Shown: one piece after another, positions 23,171 through 33,456 of the stretch | How the letters are laid out: each line of letters begins with the position of its first letter | Position numbering within the stretch: position 1 is the stretch's first letter | Origin: Callorhinus ursinus | Lineage: Eukaryota > Chordata > Mammalia > Carnivora > Otariidae | Assembly: GCF_003265705.1 (NCBI RefSeq) | Contig: NW_020312788.1 | Coordinates: forward strand, 5,870,301 to 5,934,300 | Direction of reading: 5' to 3' | DNA: 64,000 nucleotides | The notes under the pieces: generated by a model | What the model was told of the DNA's origin: nothing | What the model saw: the letters and a program-made list of their open reading frames with translations, nothing else | Databases searched by the model: none | Made by a program: the position numbers and the translations under genes

Positions 23171-23335
23171 ATTTGATTTTTTTTAAAGTTTAATGGCATT
23201 TTATTGCAACACTAATCCTTGTTCCTTTTATTACCTTTAAATATTTAACTGTCTCCCATCATGAGCTCTCCAATTTCTTTGAGCTTGGCCTCAGCACAGC
23301 TGGGCCACTCAAAGAGCTCCCAGTTGTATAACTAA
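23171..23335 (-). pseudogene. Possible 3' end of a processed retrocopy, unidentified
   Basis: Read on the minus strand, the sequence has a polyadenylation signal (caataaaatgcc, at ~23197-23202 on the plus strand) followed 16 nt later by an eight-A run. Upstream of the stop is a short open stretch with peptide LFEWPSCAEAKLKEIGELMM. That arrangement (coding tail, short 3' UTR, AATAAA, poly-A) suggests a retrocopy end. I could not name the parent gene, find its 5' end or find a clear target duplication. Chance is a real alternative. Confidence 0.3.
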
Positions 23336-23594
23336 TGAGTAAAAACCATAGGAACAATGATCTCGAGAGTATGTTGGGCTGCTGAATAAAGGAAATAGTC
23401 TCAGGCTCTCTAAGTACCTATCTCCCTTCCATAGTACTTTCTGGACTGTTATGTCAGGAAGAAATTTAGGTTTAGAACATGGAGTTCAAAGGAATCCAAG
23501 CCAGGCCACTGTCTCCAAAAACCCTGCACTTCGTATTTGCCTATATGTATTTCTATCTCATGTCATCATCTCTCTATCCGTAGAACTACTCTAC

Positions 23595-23705
23595 CACCAG
23601 TGTTTCAATATTTGACACATTCTGGGACAATGCCTATTATACAGACAGACAGGTATTAGGTAGATACTAAGGTAAATAAGATAGTCCCTGCCATATATGG
23701 TCAGT
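23595..23705 (-). mobile_element. L2 LINE remnant
   Basis: gggacaatgcctattataca and gatagtccctgccatatatg resemble the antisense L2 3' end. Confidence 0.45.
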
Positions 23706-23756
23706 GTTTAATGTGGAAAACTCATGTAAAAAAAGTCACAATACTCTACAGGATGT

Positions 23757-24070
23757 AAATATAGCCTTTATTGTGTCCCAAAGGTATCCATCTTTCTTCT
23801 CATCCTAGAAAAACAAAACAAAACTAAACTAAACTAAACTAAACTAAACTAACATCATCTACAAAGTCTTCCTTATGAAAGAAAAAGTAAAAGTTCTCCC
23901 TAATCTAGTGACGGATCCACCTCTCACCAAGATTTTAATCACTCAACTAAACACATTGATATTCATGGCTTTATTAATTCAGCTCTTGGTTGTTTGGTTC
24001 TGTGTATTCTTTTACTCTGTAGGCTTTTTGGTCTTATTTCATAGTTGCTCACTGTGCATGTGGCAAATAC
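23757..24070 (+). mobile_element. L2-like remnant with (AAACT)n tract
   Basis: Sense L2-like phrases (acaaagtcttccttatgaaa and following). Bases 23821-23853 are a clean AAACT pentanucleotide repeat of about six units. Confidence 0.4.
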
Positions 24071-24077
24071 ATAGCAT

Positions 24078-24900
24078 GACAGTTAAAAACTGAATCTCTG
24101 AAGCTTTCCTCTCTGGTTTGAAACCCAGCTTAACCATTTACTGTGTTCCCTTAGGAAAGTGACAGCATTTCCATGCGTCCATGCTCATCTGAAAGTGTGT
24201 ATAACAGCAATTCCTACCTCATGAGGCTGTGTGTTAATCGTATTCTAGAAAACATTTTCTGTATTTTACACTTTGACATCTTGGGACCTTGGGGACCCAG
24301 GAGGGGACTGACTCTTCTAAGGTTAGCTAATTCTCTGAGAGCAAACAACTTGCCTGAGAGCACAACTTTGATATGCAAACCAGCAAATCACAAATCCATA
24401 CCTCCACCCATCTCCTTTGATCAGGCTCCTGCAGTCCAGGGCACTATCTGCCTGCCTTAAAACACCACAGGGCCAGGTCCTGAACAACTAGGAATCACCC
24501 CTAGAGCCCAGAGCCTACAGAAATTATTCAAACTCTCCAATCCTAAACCTGCTCGGTCTGTTTTACCTTGCCTCGCCGATTCCTTCCTGTGAAAACCATG
24601 ATAAAAGCTGTTGTTCATGCTTTCCTTGCACCCCTCTGCCTCCTGACTGACCTTTGTACCATCTCATATGGCCCTAAGTGGCATGTGTGTCCCTTCGTCC
24701 TGGGAACTGTGGGTAACCAGTTATATTATCAATGACAGTCTTCTGATCTGTTGGCTTCACAATACCTGAATAATAATGAAACCCACATTTTAAGTAAGTT
24801 GTTACAAATATTCAATTATATATTATATTCATTGCATATAAACGTCTTAGGACAGTGCCTCACATTATAAACACTCTAATATCAATTATTTTGTTTGATC
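24078..24900 (+). mobile_element. MIR SINE split by an LTR
   Basis: The left arm, 24078-~24255, reads ctggtttgaaacccagctta, ccatttactgtgttccctta, tcctacctcatgaggctgtg. The right arm, ~24815-24900, resumes with taggacagtgcctcacatta and aacactctaat. Between them lies an LTR (24265-24800). The continuity of the MIR shows the LTR arrived later and alone. Confidence 0.7.
24265..24800 (+). mobile_element. Solo LTR, copy 1 of a family present twice here
   Basis: Starts at ctttgacatcttgggacctt and ends near acctgaataataatgaaacc, with a polyadenylation-like AATAA. It shares order and wording with 35890-36610: ggttagctaattc, ttgcc-gaga, atatgcaaac, ccttgcctc, attccttcc, gcctcctgactgacc, and an ending like ctgaataata. 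The family is not named; ERVL/MaLR-like ends are suspected. Confidence 0.6.
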
Positions 24901-24944
24901 TTATTTCTATAGAAGTACATGCATATAGACATTAAATAGCCAGC

Positions 24945-25065
24945 ACTTACTTCCATTTATTCAACTTACATTAATTCAACATTTCCTATTGCCAGAAATT
25001 ATGTTAGACATCAAGGCAAAACATTGAACACAGAGTATGGTCCTTATCCACATGCTTACAATCTT
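24945..25065 (-). mobile_element. L2 LINE 3' remnant
   Basis: tcaacatttcctattgccag, acacagagtatggtccttat, atgcttacaatctt: a decayed antisense L2 end. Confidence 0.55.
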
Positions 25066-25800
25066 GTTAACAAACGTAATACTCTATGCTGTTTCCTCTT
25101 GTTCTTCAGGAGTAATTACAACTGTTGGGTTGATAGCCTATGCTTAAAAACTTTTTTAAAAATCAAATCAACTTTAAGGCTTACATCTTTCTAAATCTTC
25201 TTCTTCGCATTATTCTAAGTACAGTTAGATTAATTTCTGTATTAATTTTCTGTTATTCATTTCTACATTGGTCTTTTCTCTTTTATCATTTGATGATAAG
25301 GAGAGGAGCCTAGAACATTATGGCAAATGATGACCATGGGAAGTAGTTACATAACATCCTCCCATTCACATATTTCAGACATTGAAATTTCAAACGGCGG
25401 CATTATACCACTGACTCACAGCTAGTCATTGAATAAAATCCAAATAATTTCAAGCCCTCATTTTTGCATGGTCAGTCAGTCTCCATCTGTATAGTTTGCT
25501 TTTTGTTCTTAAATGTCTGCTACATATCTGTGAACTTCTCAGCTCCTCCTATCTGGTTACCAACATGTTAAGTATACTTGAGAGTATCTGCCATTCCATT
25601 CCCAATGTCACTAAGTCTCCTGAGCGACTGTCACTCCTGCTGAGTAAGCCTCACACCCAGTAACCCTGACACCTCCATCAGCAGATACAAAAACATAATG
25701 CAAGAGTAACCAAATCAGAACCTTTCTCTTCTCTCTCCCTCGGTCTCACACATACAAAGACTACAGCCCGTTGGTTTTGGGTAATAATGGTGTGTAGCCC
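25066..25800. other. Single-copy DNA, nothing recognised
   Basis: No coding frame; no clear repeat. Confidence 0.45.
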
Positions 25801-25804
25801 CTAG

Positions 25805-26375
25805 GCTGGTAACCATGTTCATTTATTCAAAAAGATTTACTGAGCGCATAAAGCAACAAACACATGAGCCATCCAAAAGCCTTCCTGGTGAAGGAGTGTG
25901 ATCACAAGGAAAGAACTGCATGAGGAATTATTTCCAAATCTAGACAAGGCTTTCCTTTTCTATGACCTCGCACTGGAGAAGAATAAGAAGGGATGTAAAA
26001 GGACTGGACGTGGGATATGTTCTGCATTCATGCCTGTGTGTTTCGAGGGAAGGAACTATAGAGAAGGGGTCCCTCAAAGAAGTAACTCCAAGCTGCAACT
26101 TGAAAAATAATTAGTTGGCCATGCAAAGACGGAGGGAATAAACAGTTTAGGCAGGAGGCAGCAGATGTGTAAAACCTCTGAGATAGGAAGGAATTTGCAA
26201 CAGGAGCAAAATGGAAGACCAGGAGGCTGGACCCTGGTGAGGAATGGGAAGAGTAGGGTGGACCAAGCCTTGAAGGCAGACAGGGGCCAGATCACGACCA
26301 ACCTTATAAGCTATCATAAGGAACTGGAACAATGTATAAATAAAATGAATCAGTAGAAAGAGAACAAGGAAGAAT
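25805..26375 (-). mobile_element. L2-like LINE remnant
   Basis: Antisense L2-type phrases: tcaaaaagatttactgagcg, then further L2-like text (gagggaataaacagtttagg, ggaccaagccttgaaggcag). The open frames on both strands here are decayed L2, not genes. Confidence 0.5.
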
Positions 26376-26502
26376 GAAGCAAACGTAAGAGACCATGGGG
26401 CCCCTGAGCCATGCCCAGCTTCAGTTCCCTGCAACCTCTCTCCTCTTCAATCTACCCTCCATGCTACCACTACTGTGATCTTTGTTAATACACATTGTTT
26501 TC

Positions 26503-26690
26503 TTTTAAGATTTTATTTATTTATTTATTTGTCAGAGAGAGGGAGCACAAGCAGGGGGAACGGCAGGCAGAGGGAGATGCAGGCTCCCCGCTGAGCAAGG
26601 AGCCTGATGCAGGACTCAATCCCAGGACTCTGGGATCATGACCCAAGCCGAAGGCAGACGCTTAACTGACTGAGCCACACAGGCGCCCCT
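26503..26690 (-). mobile_element. Can-SINE
   Basis: Reverse orientation: T-rich tail complement at the left, then tccccgctgagcaaggagcc, ctgggatcatgacccaagcc, ending gagccacacaggcgcccc. The flanks (taatacacattgtttt / aaatatacatcttgtttt) look like a mutated target duplication. Confidence 0.93.
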
Positions 26691-26734
26691 GTAAATATAC
26701 ATCTTGTTTTACCACTTTCCTGTTTAGAAAAGTA

Positions 26735-27155
26735 TGATGACTGTCCATGTCTTAAGGATATAATCCCAGTATACAATATACTTCTCTAGAATCATCTTCT
26801 GCCATTTCATCCCATATACCCTGCACTTTAATCATACCAGTCTATTCATTGTTACTTAAAAATGGCATTATATCTCCTCATTTTTGCTTATGCCCCTTCA
26901 CTTGTATGTCTTGTCTGCTTTGGAAATTATCTGCAAGGTTCAGATGGCCTCTCATCCATGAAGTCTTCTCAGACTATATTTTCTGTACTCCAATAGCATT
27001 TTATCCATGTTATTTATATGAAATATAGCATTTTAATTTTTATTTGTGCATTCTACCCTCAGACTATGAGTATTGTATGTGTATTTCATGTTGATTTTTC
27101 ACTGTACCTAGTAACTAATACATAGTACTCAAAATGCTTAATGAATGAATACAGA
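26735..27155 (+). mobile_element. L2 LINE (ORF end and 3' UTR)
   Basis: Sense L2: tttgcttatgccccttcact, tctcatccatgaagtcttct, and the 3' end actgtacctagtaactaata then atgcttaatgaatgaatac. Confidence 0.7.
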
Positions 27156-27665
27156 TATTATGTTTTGGCTAAAACCAAGATATTTTATTGCACTCCCAAA
27201 CTGAATTTTACATATAATTATGATTAATGGTCTTTTTTCCACTGAGTCATCCAGTCACTAGACATTAAGATGCAATAGAATAAAGAGAGCTCTAAATTAT
27301 ATATTACAAATACATAATTTTTACTAGTTATAGATTTTTCTTACCTAAACTATATGACTACATTGAAACTATTTATATACTTAAAAAGATGAGGTAATAT
27401 ATGAAAACGTTAATGAATCCTTTCTCTAAAATAAGTGGTTCAAGGAAAGTAGTGAAGCAGAAGACAGGTAAGAGATAAAGAAAATCATTTTCCTTTTACA
27501 TTTAAGTGACAGAAACAACAGACTATCCCAGGAAACTTTAAAGACAATAAAAAGCTACCTGTCCAAAATAATCTTAGGAAACTTCTACTAATGGGAAATA
27601 AAATGAAATAAATAACCTTTAAGGAGTCCTAGCAGGCCTCTGATACTCAGATTGTGATCCCTTAC
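27156..27665. other. Single-copy DNA, nothing recognised
   Basis: AT-rich, no gene signal. Confidence 0.45.
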
Positions 27666-27678
27666 AGAAATCAAATAC

Positions 27679-27919
27679 CGGGGTGCCTGAGTGGCTCAGC
27701 TCTTTAAGCAACCGACTCTTGATTTCAGCTCAGGTCATGACCTCAGGGTCGCGGGATCATACCCTATGTTGAGCACCACGATGAGCCCCATGTTGGGCTC
27801 CTTGCTCAGCAGGGAGTCTGCTTCTCCTCTCCCTCTTCCCCTTCACACCTATCCCCCTCCCATTCGTTCTCTCTCTCTCTCTCTCTCTCGCTGAAATAAA
27901 TAAATCTTGGGGGCAAAAA
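27679..27919 (+). mobile_element. Can-SINE with internal partial duplication
   Basis: Flanked by the perfect 13-bp repeat agaaatcaaatac (27666-27678 and 27920-27932). The head-to-body segment carries an extra ~20 nt (gagcaccacgatgagcccca), a small internal duplication. A (CT)n run precedes the tail. Confidence 0.95.
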
Positions 27920-28299
27920 AGAAATCAAATACTGTCAGAACCAGGAGGCCTTATTCTGGACACAGTTCTGATACATATAAACTCCTGGATCTTGGAGTTC
28001 ACCCATCTTTCTTGGACCATTTGTCTATTTGCTAAATAATGAAGACAGATTACACAAAATTACTTACAGTTCTTATATAGTCTATGATTGTACATCTCAA
28101 AGACAATATTTTTGTAACACCCAAATATAAACTACTCTCCATTAAAATGCTGATAAAATTGACCGTAGAATATTTTGATATTGTCTTACACATATGGATG
28201 ATATTGACACTACCCTTTTTTAAAATTGACCTTCTTTGGCATCATCATTCCACACTCTGCTAATGCCCACTGGTTGTAACATAAACAAACATGCTGGCA

Positions 28300-28860
28300 C
28301 TTACAGTATGCTCGGGCAAGCTGTTTCCCTAGGAATGGCTCCTGGGAGCATTTGCGCCAGGATTATAACTCTCTTTGCAGCAAATTTTCCTTCCGGCTTA
28401 GCATCCTGCTGACCCAGTTTTCCACACAATATTGCCCGCAGCTCCAGACGGTCTGCTGAAATAATGATTGCACCTCTATCACCTTTCCCCTACTAGGCGG
28501 GGAGTTCCCTCTCTGTGAGGATGGCTGTTAATGAGAGGTAACGACCTGCACATGTGCTCCCACTTCCCGCAGCCGAGGCCGACATCTTTAGTCGATCTTT
28601 AGCAGAGAACTATACCAGACTCACAGTTCTCCTTAGCAGAGCCTTACATAGAGCCACTAATAATCAATTAGGGTTGGAATCTGAGATGGAACTTGCCACC
28701 CTAGGCCAGATGGTCTCAACATCTACCTCCTACCTTTAATCTAAAATAACCGGAGAATATATTTTAGAATCTATTCTAAAATCACTGAACAAGTTCAGAA
28801 ATATGTAGAAAAAACTAAGCCTAATTTGAGCTGGTTCTCCTGGTTTCATTAAATGTGTAT
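28300..28860 (+). pseudogene. Coding-like relic, unidentified
   Basis: A GC-richer, non-SINE block. A 53-codon open stretch (28582-28739) encodes a helical-looking peptide that includes ENYTRLTVLLSRALHRATNN. In the same frame upstream (from ATG 28308) there are stops at ~28410, ~28494 and ~28539. Downstream (~28765-28855) a different frame stays open and includes VEKTKPNLSWFSWF. Heptad-like Leu/Ile/Val spacing followed by an aromatic stretch suggests one decayed protein with frameshifts. I do not recognise the family. A relic of an integrated element or of a lost gene are both possible, as is chance. Confidence 0.3.
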
Positions 28861-29236
28861 AATTAGAGCTTATAGGATATTAAGAAATCTTAAAAAGGAC
28901 TCTCTTCTTTTCATCTTATAACCCAGACTCAGTATTAGAGGAAGATAAGATCCAATTGCCTTCATTTCCTTCTTTAATGATACTGTTATTGACTATATAA
29001 CATGCGGGGTCCATAGGTCTAAGGCAGAACGTCTAAAATTTAGCAATGGCTAAGGAAAAGCTTGGCAAGTTTCTGATATCCATTAGGATCACAAAACAAA
29101 TATCTCCATGACCTAATCCTAGTCATCTGGGGTATAGACAACTGATGTCAAAATTTGAAAGCATTAAACTTAAGCTACCACCATTTTGTATTTCTTGTTG
29201 TGATTAATAACCTCTTGAGCAAACACTGTCTTCAGA
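28861..29236. other. Single-copy DNA, nothing recognised
   Basis: No gene signal. Confidence 0.4.
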
Positions 29237-29238
29237 CC

Positions 29239-29262
29239 AAAAAAAAAAAAAAAAAAAAAAAA
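29239..29262 (+). repeat. Poly-A tract
   Basis: A 24-nt A run. It might be the tail of an old retrocopy, but no body is recognisable to its left. Confidence 0.85.
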
Positions 29263-29337
29263 GATGACCAAAGAATCAAGGTTGCTCTCTAGCCTAGAAT
29301 AATTTGTAAATACAGGCTATGCTTAAACCATTCATTT

Positions 29338-29553
29338 TTTTAAAGATTTATTTATATATTTATTTTAGAGCGAGAAAGAGAGAGAGCCCATGAGTGGGTG
29401 GAGGGGGGAGAGAGAATCTCAAGAAGACTCTCCCCCTGAGCAGGGAGCCTGACACAGGGCTCAATCCCAGGACCCTGAGATCATGACCTGAGTGGAAATC
29501 AAGAGCCAAAATCAAGACAATCAAATTGTCTGACTGAGGCACCCAGGGGCCCC
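29338..29553 (-). mobile_element. Can-SINE
   Basis: Reverse orientation, ending gactgaggcacccaggggcc. Flanked by taaaccatt at 29324-29332 and 29560-29568. Confidence 0.93.
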
Positions 29554-29904
29554 TACATATAAACCATTTAAAAAACAAGTGAGCAACAAAAAAATAAAGC
29601 CACAGGCTTTCCTAGCTGTATGCATTTTGGCTTAGTTTCTCTCAGCAAAATGGTTGAATAAAACCTTACATATACATCAAGTTGTTGACCAATGTTGTGG
29701 ATAATCCCAAATATAAGATAAACTAACATCCTTTTACTTCACCATCTAACTACAATATCTGACTTCACAAAGAACTCACGGATTTGGAAATTTTGAATGA
29801 GTATGTGAAATAAGAAAGAGGAAAAATTATCATCGTCTTCTTGGCAGAGAAAAGAACCAATTTTGGGAGGTACCTATCTCTTCCTTGACTTATTCCAGCA
29901 CCAG

Positions 29905-30045
29905 TCTAATGCTGGGCTGTCCAACATGGTAGCCACTAGCCATTTGTGGTGACTGAGTTCTTAAAATGTGGTGAGTACAAATTACATGCAGGACATATAA
30001 GATACACACTGGATTTTGAAGGCTTATTACAAAAATGAATATAAA
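29905..30045 (-). mobile_element. hAT-type non-autonomous transposon fragment
   Basis: gctgtccaacatggtagcca and ctagccatttgtggtgactg match one end of a palindromic hAT-like element whose ends read GCTGTCCAATA; acacactggattttgaaggc fits its interior. Family not named. A related copy lies at 50800-50940. Confidence 0.6.
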
Positions 30046-30049
30046 TAAT

Positions 30050-30385
30050 GGAAAATATTTACTGAACACTTAGGTTTTAGGATCATATGCTACATACTTG
30101 TCAGATCTTCTCAACAACCCTATAAGAGAGTGACCAGTGGTCCCAGTTTGTCTGCACTGAGGGGTTTTTAGGATGTGAAACTTCTGGTGCGAAAAACCTG
30201 AAAACATCCAGAGCAAAACAGGATGAGCTGGTCACCCTACCTATATATTAAATATCATTGACCCCATTCTACAGATGAAAACAATTGAGGTTCAGAGAGT
30301 TTCAGTAATTTGTTCAAATTCATACTACTAAAAAGTGGCAGAAAAGGGATTCATGTTGTGCCTGGTCTGCATTACACAGTATAAA
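30050..30385 (-). mobile_element. MIR SINE with a nested inverted-repeat element
   Basis: The left arm, 30050-30125, has atttactgaacacttaggtt and tctcaacaaccctataagag. The right arm, ~30240-30385, has cattctacagatgaaaacaa, ttgaggttcagagag and a tRNA-like end. The 114 bp between them is a separate palindromic element. Confidence 0.7.
30126..30239. mobile_element. Short palindromic DNA transposon (MITE-like)
   Basis: The left end agtgaccagtggtcccagtt is the inverted complement of the right end (gagctggtcaccc; shared core gtgaccag). It is 114 bp long and sits inside a MIR, so its borders are sharp. The ends fit hAT-type elements; target duplication unclear. Confidence 0.65.
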
Positions 30386-30397
30386 AAGTGTATTCTA

Positions 30398-30590
30398 GGG
30401 GTGCCTGGGTGGCTCAGTCGTTAAGCATCTGCCTTCGGCTCAGGTCATGATCCCGGGGTCCTAGGATCCAGCCCCATGGCGGGCTCCCTGCTCAGGGTGG
30501 AGTCTGCTTGAGATTCTCTCTCTCTCTCTGCCGCTCCCTCTCTCTCTCTCAAATAAATAAAAAAAAATTTAAAAAGTAAAGTAAATAAAA
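30398..30590 (+). mobile_element. Can-SINE
   Basis: Full head gggtgcctgggtggctcagt, CT repeat, AAATAAATAAA tail. Right and left flanks share ataaaaa-gtgt, an imperfect target duplication. Confidence 0.93.
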
Positions 30591-30699
30591 ATAAAAATTG
30601 TGTTATACTCTCTTCCCATCAGAGAAGATTGTTATGTGGTTTTTTTATTCATTTCTCCAATTTACACATGTAAAACATATAATACGAAGTGTTATTTCA

Positions 30700-30905
30700 A
30701 AGTCTGAAGTAACAATAGCTAATGTCAGTGTCTGTTGACTTATTTACTTCTTATCAACTCTATGAGACAGGTACTGCTATTACCCCCATTTTACAGACAA
30801 GGAAATTAAGGCACAGATAGGTTAAACAACTTTCTCATATAACCAGATTTTCAGCAACTGGACTTAACCGAGCCAGTCTGGCTTCAGTGTTGTTAAGCTG
30901 TGTTG
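30700..30905 (-). mobile_element. MIR SINE
   Basis: tcaactctatgagacaggta, ccccattttacagacaagga, aaattaaggcacagataggt, then cagtctggcttcag. Confidence 0.8.
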
Positions 30906-31385
30906 TTAAGATGTCCCTTCTGAACGGCTTGTCAGTGAATATTGCCAGCGCTTCAGATTTCCTGGTACTGCAAAGGGATAGGAAGAGCTGGGGGAAGTAC
31001 GGAGAAGTAGCATGCTAACCGGGACTCCAAACCCACCTGTAAATACTAAATTACACGGGATTAATATAGTCGGGCTCCACAAAGAGTAAGGGTCGGGCCC
31101 TAAATACTTTTCATGTAACCTTGTCATTTTTGATTTGTCTTCTGGTTCACTGATGTGTATTTTCCCGTTACTTTTAAAAATACATGGGTGATATATTTTC
31201 TGAGAATTTGCTTATGTAAAAAAAATTTTGCTGTCTTTATTCATAAAAGAATTGGTTTCCTATAAAATTTTTGAATTAAATCTTTTCCCCTCTGAGTTTT
31301 ATAGAAAATTAGTACTAAGTTGGTTGTTTCATTATCTTTCTGCTAATATGTACATAGCAGAGGAGTCATCCGATGTCATCATGGT
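30906..31385. other. Single-copy DNA, nothing recognised
   Basis: Frames up to 73 codons on the minus strand, none recognisable. Confidence 0.45.
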
Positions 31386-31690
31386 TTTTTTTCTTTTTAT
31401 TTAAAACCAATTAATTAACATATAGTGTATTATTAGTTTCGGAGGCAGAGTTCAGTGATTCATCAGTTACTTATAACACCCAGTGCTCATTACATCACAT
31501 GCACTCCTTAATGCCCATCACCCAGTTACCCCATCCCTCAGTTTGTTTCCTAGAGTTAAGAGTCTCTTATGGTTTGTCTCCCTCTCTGATTTTGTCTTAT
31601 TTTATTTTTCCATCCCTTCCCCTATGTTCATCTGTTTTGTTTCTTAAATTCCACACATGAGTGAAATCATATATTTGTCTTTCATGATTT
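31386..31690 (-). mobile_element. L1 3' UTR, antisense
   Basis: Matches the complement of a carnivoran L1 3' end: aattaattaacatatagtgt, cacccagtgctcattacatc, cctccttaatgcccatcacc-like, tctcttatggtttgtctccc, ccacacatgagtgaaatcat. 5'-truncated at ~31690. Confidence 0.8.
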
Positions 31691-32140
31691 TCATTATTAC
31701 AAAGGAGCTGCTTTTTATGACTTCAACGTTTTTGAAGTATTTTGTAAGTCTACTGGGATTTTTTTTTTTAAAGTATTACCAAAATGTGCCTACCTATAGA
31801 TTCCTTTGTATTGATTTTTGTCTGGAACATAGAGAACCCCTTTAACTGCCATTATCAACCCAGGACATTTTTCAACAATTATCTTTTATGGGTGCTTCTG
31901 ATCCAATTATTCTAGTCTCTAGAACATGTATTATCTTGAGACTGACTTTCCATTTTTGGCTTGTCAGATCTATTATTGCCCTCCTCATCTTTTTTTACTA
32001 TTTTGCCTTTTTCTGTACATTCTGAGAGAGTTACTCATTGTTCACATTACTAATTCAATTTTCTGCAGTGTCAAATCTGTCTTTTACTGTCTCCAGTGTG
32101 AATTTTAATCCAGATATTGAATTATCATCTCAGCTTGCAT
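31691..32140. other. Single-copy T-rich DNA, nothing recognised
   Basis: Two open frames of about 60 codons are T-rich chance frames. Confidence 0.4.
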
Positions 32141-32142
32141 AT

Positions 32143-32245
32143 ATATGAGCAGGGAGCCCGATGCGGGGCTCCATCCCGAGACCCTGAGATCATGACCTGA
32201 GCCAAAGGCAGACGCTTAACTAACAGAGTCACCCAGGTGCCCCTT
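32143..32245 (-). mobile_element. Can-SINE, head half only
   Basis: gagcagggagcccgatgcgg to cacccaggtgcccc. The CT-rich and A-tail half is missing, so this copy is truncated at its 3' side. Confidence 0.9.
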
Positions 32246-32980
32246 TTTTCTCTGAGGTCTTTCTTTCCCAGGTAATTTTTCATAATTTCTAAGATGGATT
32301 TCTTTTTCTCTTCCGTGATTCAACACTGAGTAATTAATGCCTGTCTAGATTCTCAACATTTATTGATAGAAAACGTTTAGTGATGGCAAATGAGCAAATT
32401 AACCCTTGCCCCCACCCTCAGCTCTGTCCTAATACAATCTCTCTCCTATGATCTATAATGTTATGGCAAGTAAATAAATATGTTCTTAGACCCACTCTTG
32501 GTATACTAGTAGCTTTTAATCTAGTGAAATCCCTCTGCATTGAAGTGGGACTTCCCAGTACCCATCGTGTTCACTAGTTCTCCCATCCTATTCACAGTGT
32601 TCTGACACTACAGGTCTCAGAAAAGACTGGTAGCAGGGCTCCGGGCATCCTCTCTACAGGACTTGACTTGTATGGAGCGTGGTTGCTGGAATGCAACATG
32701 GAATCTCCAGGAAATACTGTACACAACCACCATCCTCCTGCCTAATATCCTCTCCACTGCCTTTACCGCGTATGGGGGACTTGGCGGGAGACGAGAAGAG
32801 CAGTGTAGTCCTGCCCCAGGTTTTTGTGGGTTCAGACCCTTTCAAGTGAGTGCATTCTTCCCCCGGAGGGAAGAAGTGACCAGGTGGCCTCAAGAAGAAA
32901 AAAAAATCATTTTTCTACCCCTTTCAAGGAGATAAAATCATAGTAAAATATCATAAAAGTAGGAGTCTCTTTCCTGCACT
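32246..32980. other. Single-copy DNA, no gene assigned
   Basis: Frames of 79-90 codons overlap on both strands at 32654-32935; neither resembles a known protein. The sequence is GC-richer at 32740-32890. Confidence 0.4.
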
Positions 32981-32982
32981 TT

Positions 32983-33456
32983 AAAATCCCTTTTCGGACG
33001 CCTGGGTGGCTCAGTCGTTAAGCGTCTGCCTTCAGCTCAGGTCATGGTCCCAGGGTCCTGGGATCGAGCCCCACGTCGGGCTCCCTGCTCGGCAGGGAGT
33101 CTGCTTCTCCCTCTGACCCTCTTCTCTCTCATGCTATCTCTCATTCTCTCTCTCTCTCAAAAAAATAAATAAAATCTTTAAAAAAAAATCAGTGACTTAA
33201 GGAATCATTCATGTTTTAAAACAACTATTTTAGGGGCTCCTGGGTGGCTCAGTCGTTAAGTGTCTGCCTTCGGCTCAGGTCATGGTCCCAGGGTCCTGGG
33301 ATCGAGCCCCACCTCGGTCTCCCTGCTCGGTGGGGAGCCTGCTTCTACTTCTCCTGCTCCCCCTGCTTGTGTTCCCTCTCTCACTGTCTCTCTCTCAAAA
33401 AAATAAATAAATAAAATAAATAAAATATTAAAAATAAATAAATAAAATCCCTTTTC
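32983..33456 (+). mobile_element. Two Can-SINEs plus spacer, moved as one unit
   Basis: SINE A is 32996-33188 and SINE B is 33233-33443, separated by 44 bp of non-SINE sequence (33189-33232). A perfect 13-bp direct repeat, aaaatcccttttc, lies immediately before SINE A (32983-32995) and after the tail of SINE B (33444-33456). Neither SINE shows its own duplication at the inner junctions. The simplest reading is one retrotransposition of an RNA spanning both SINEs. Confidence 0.8.
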
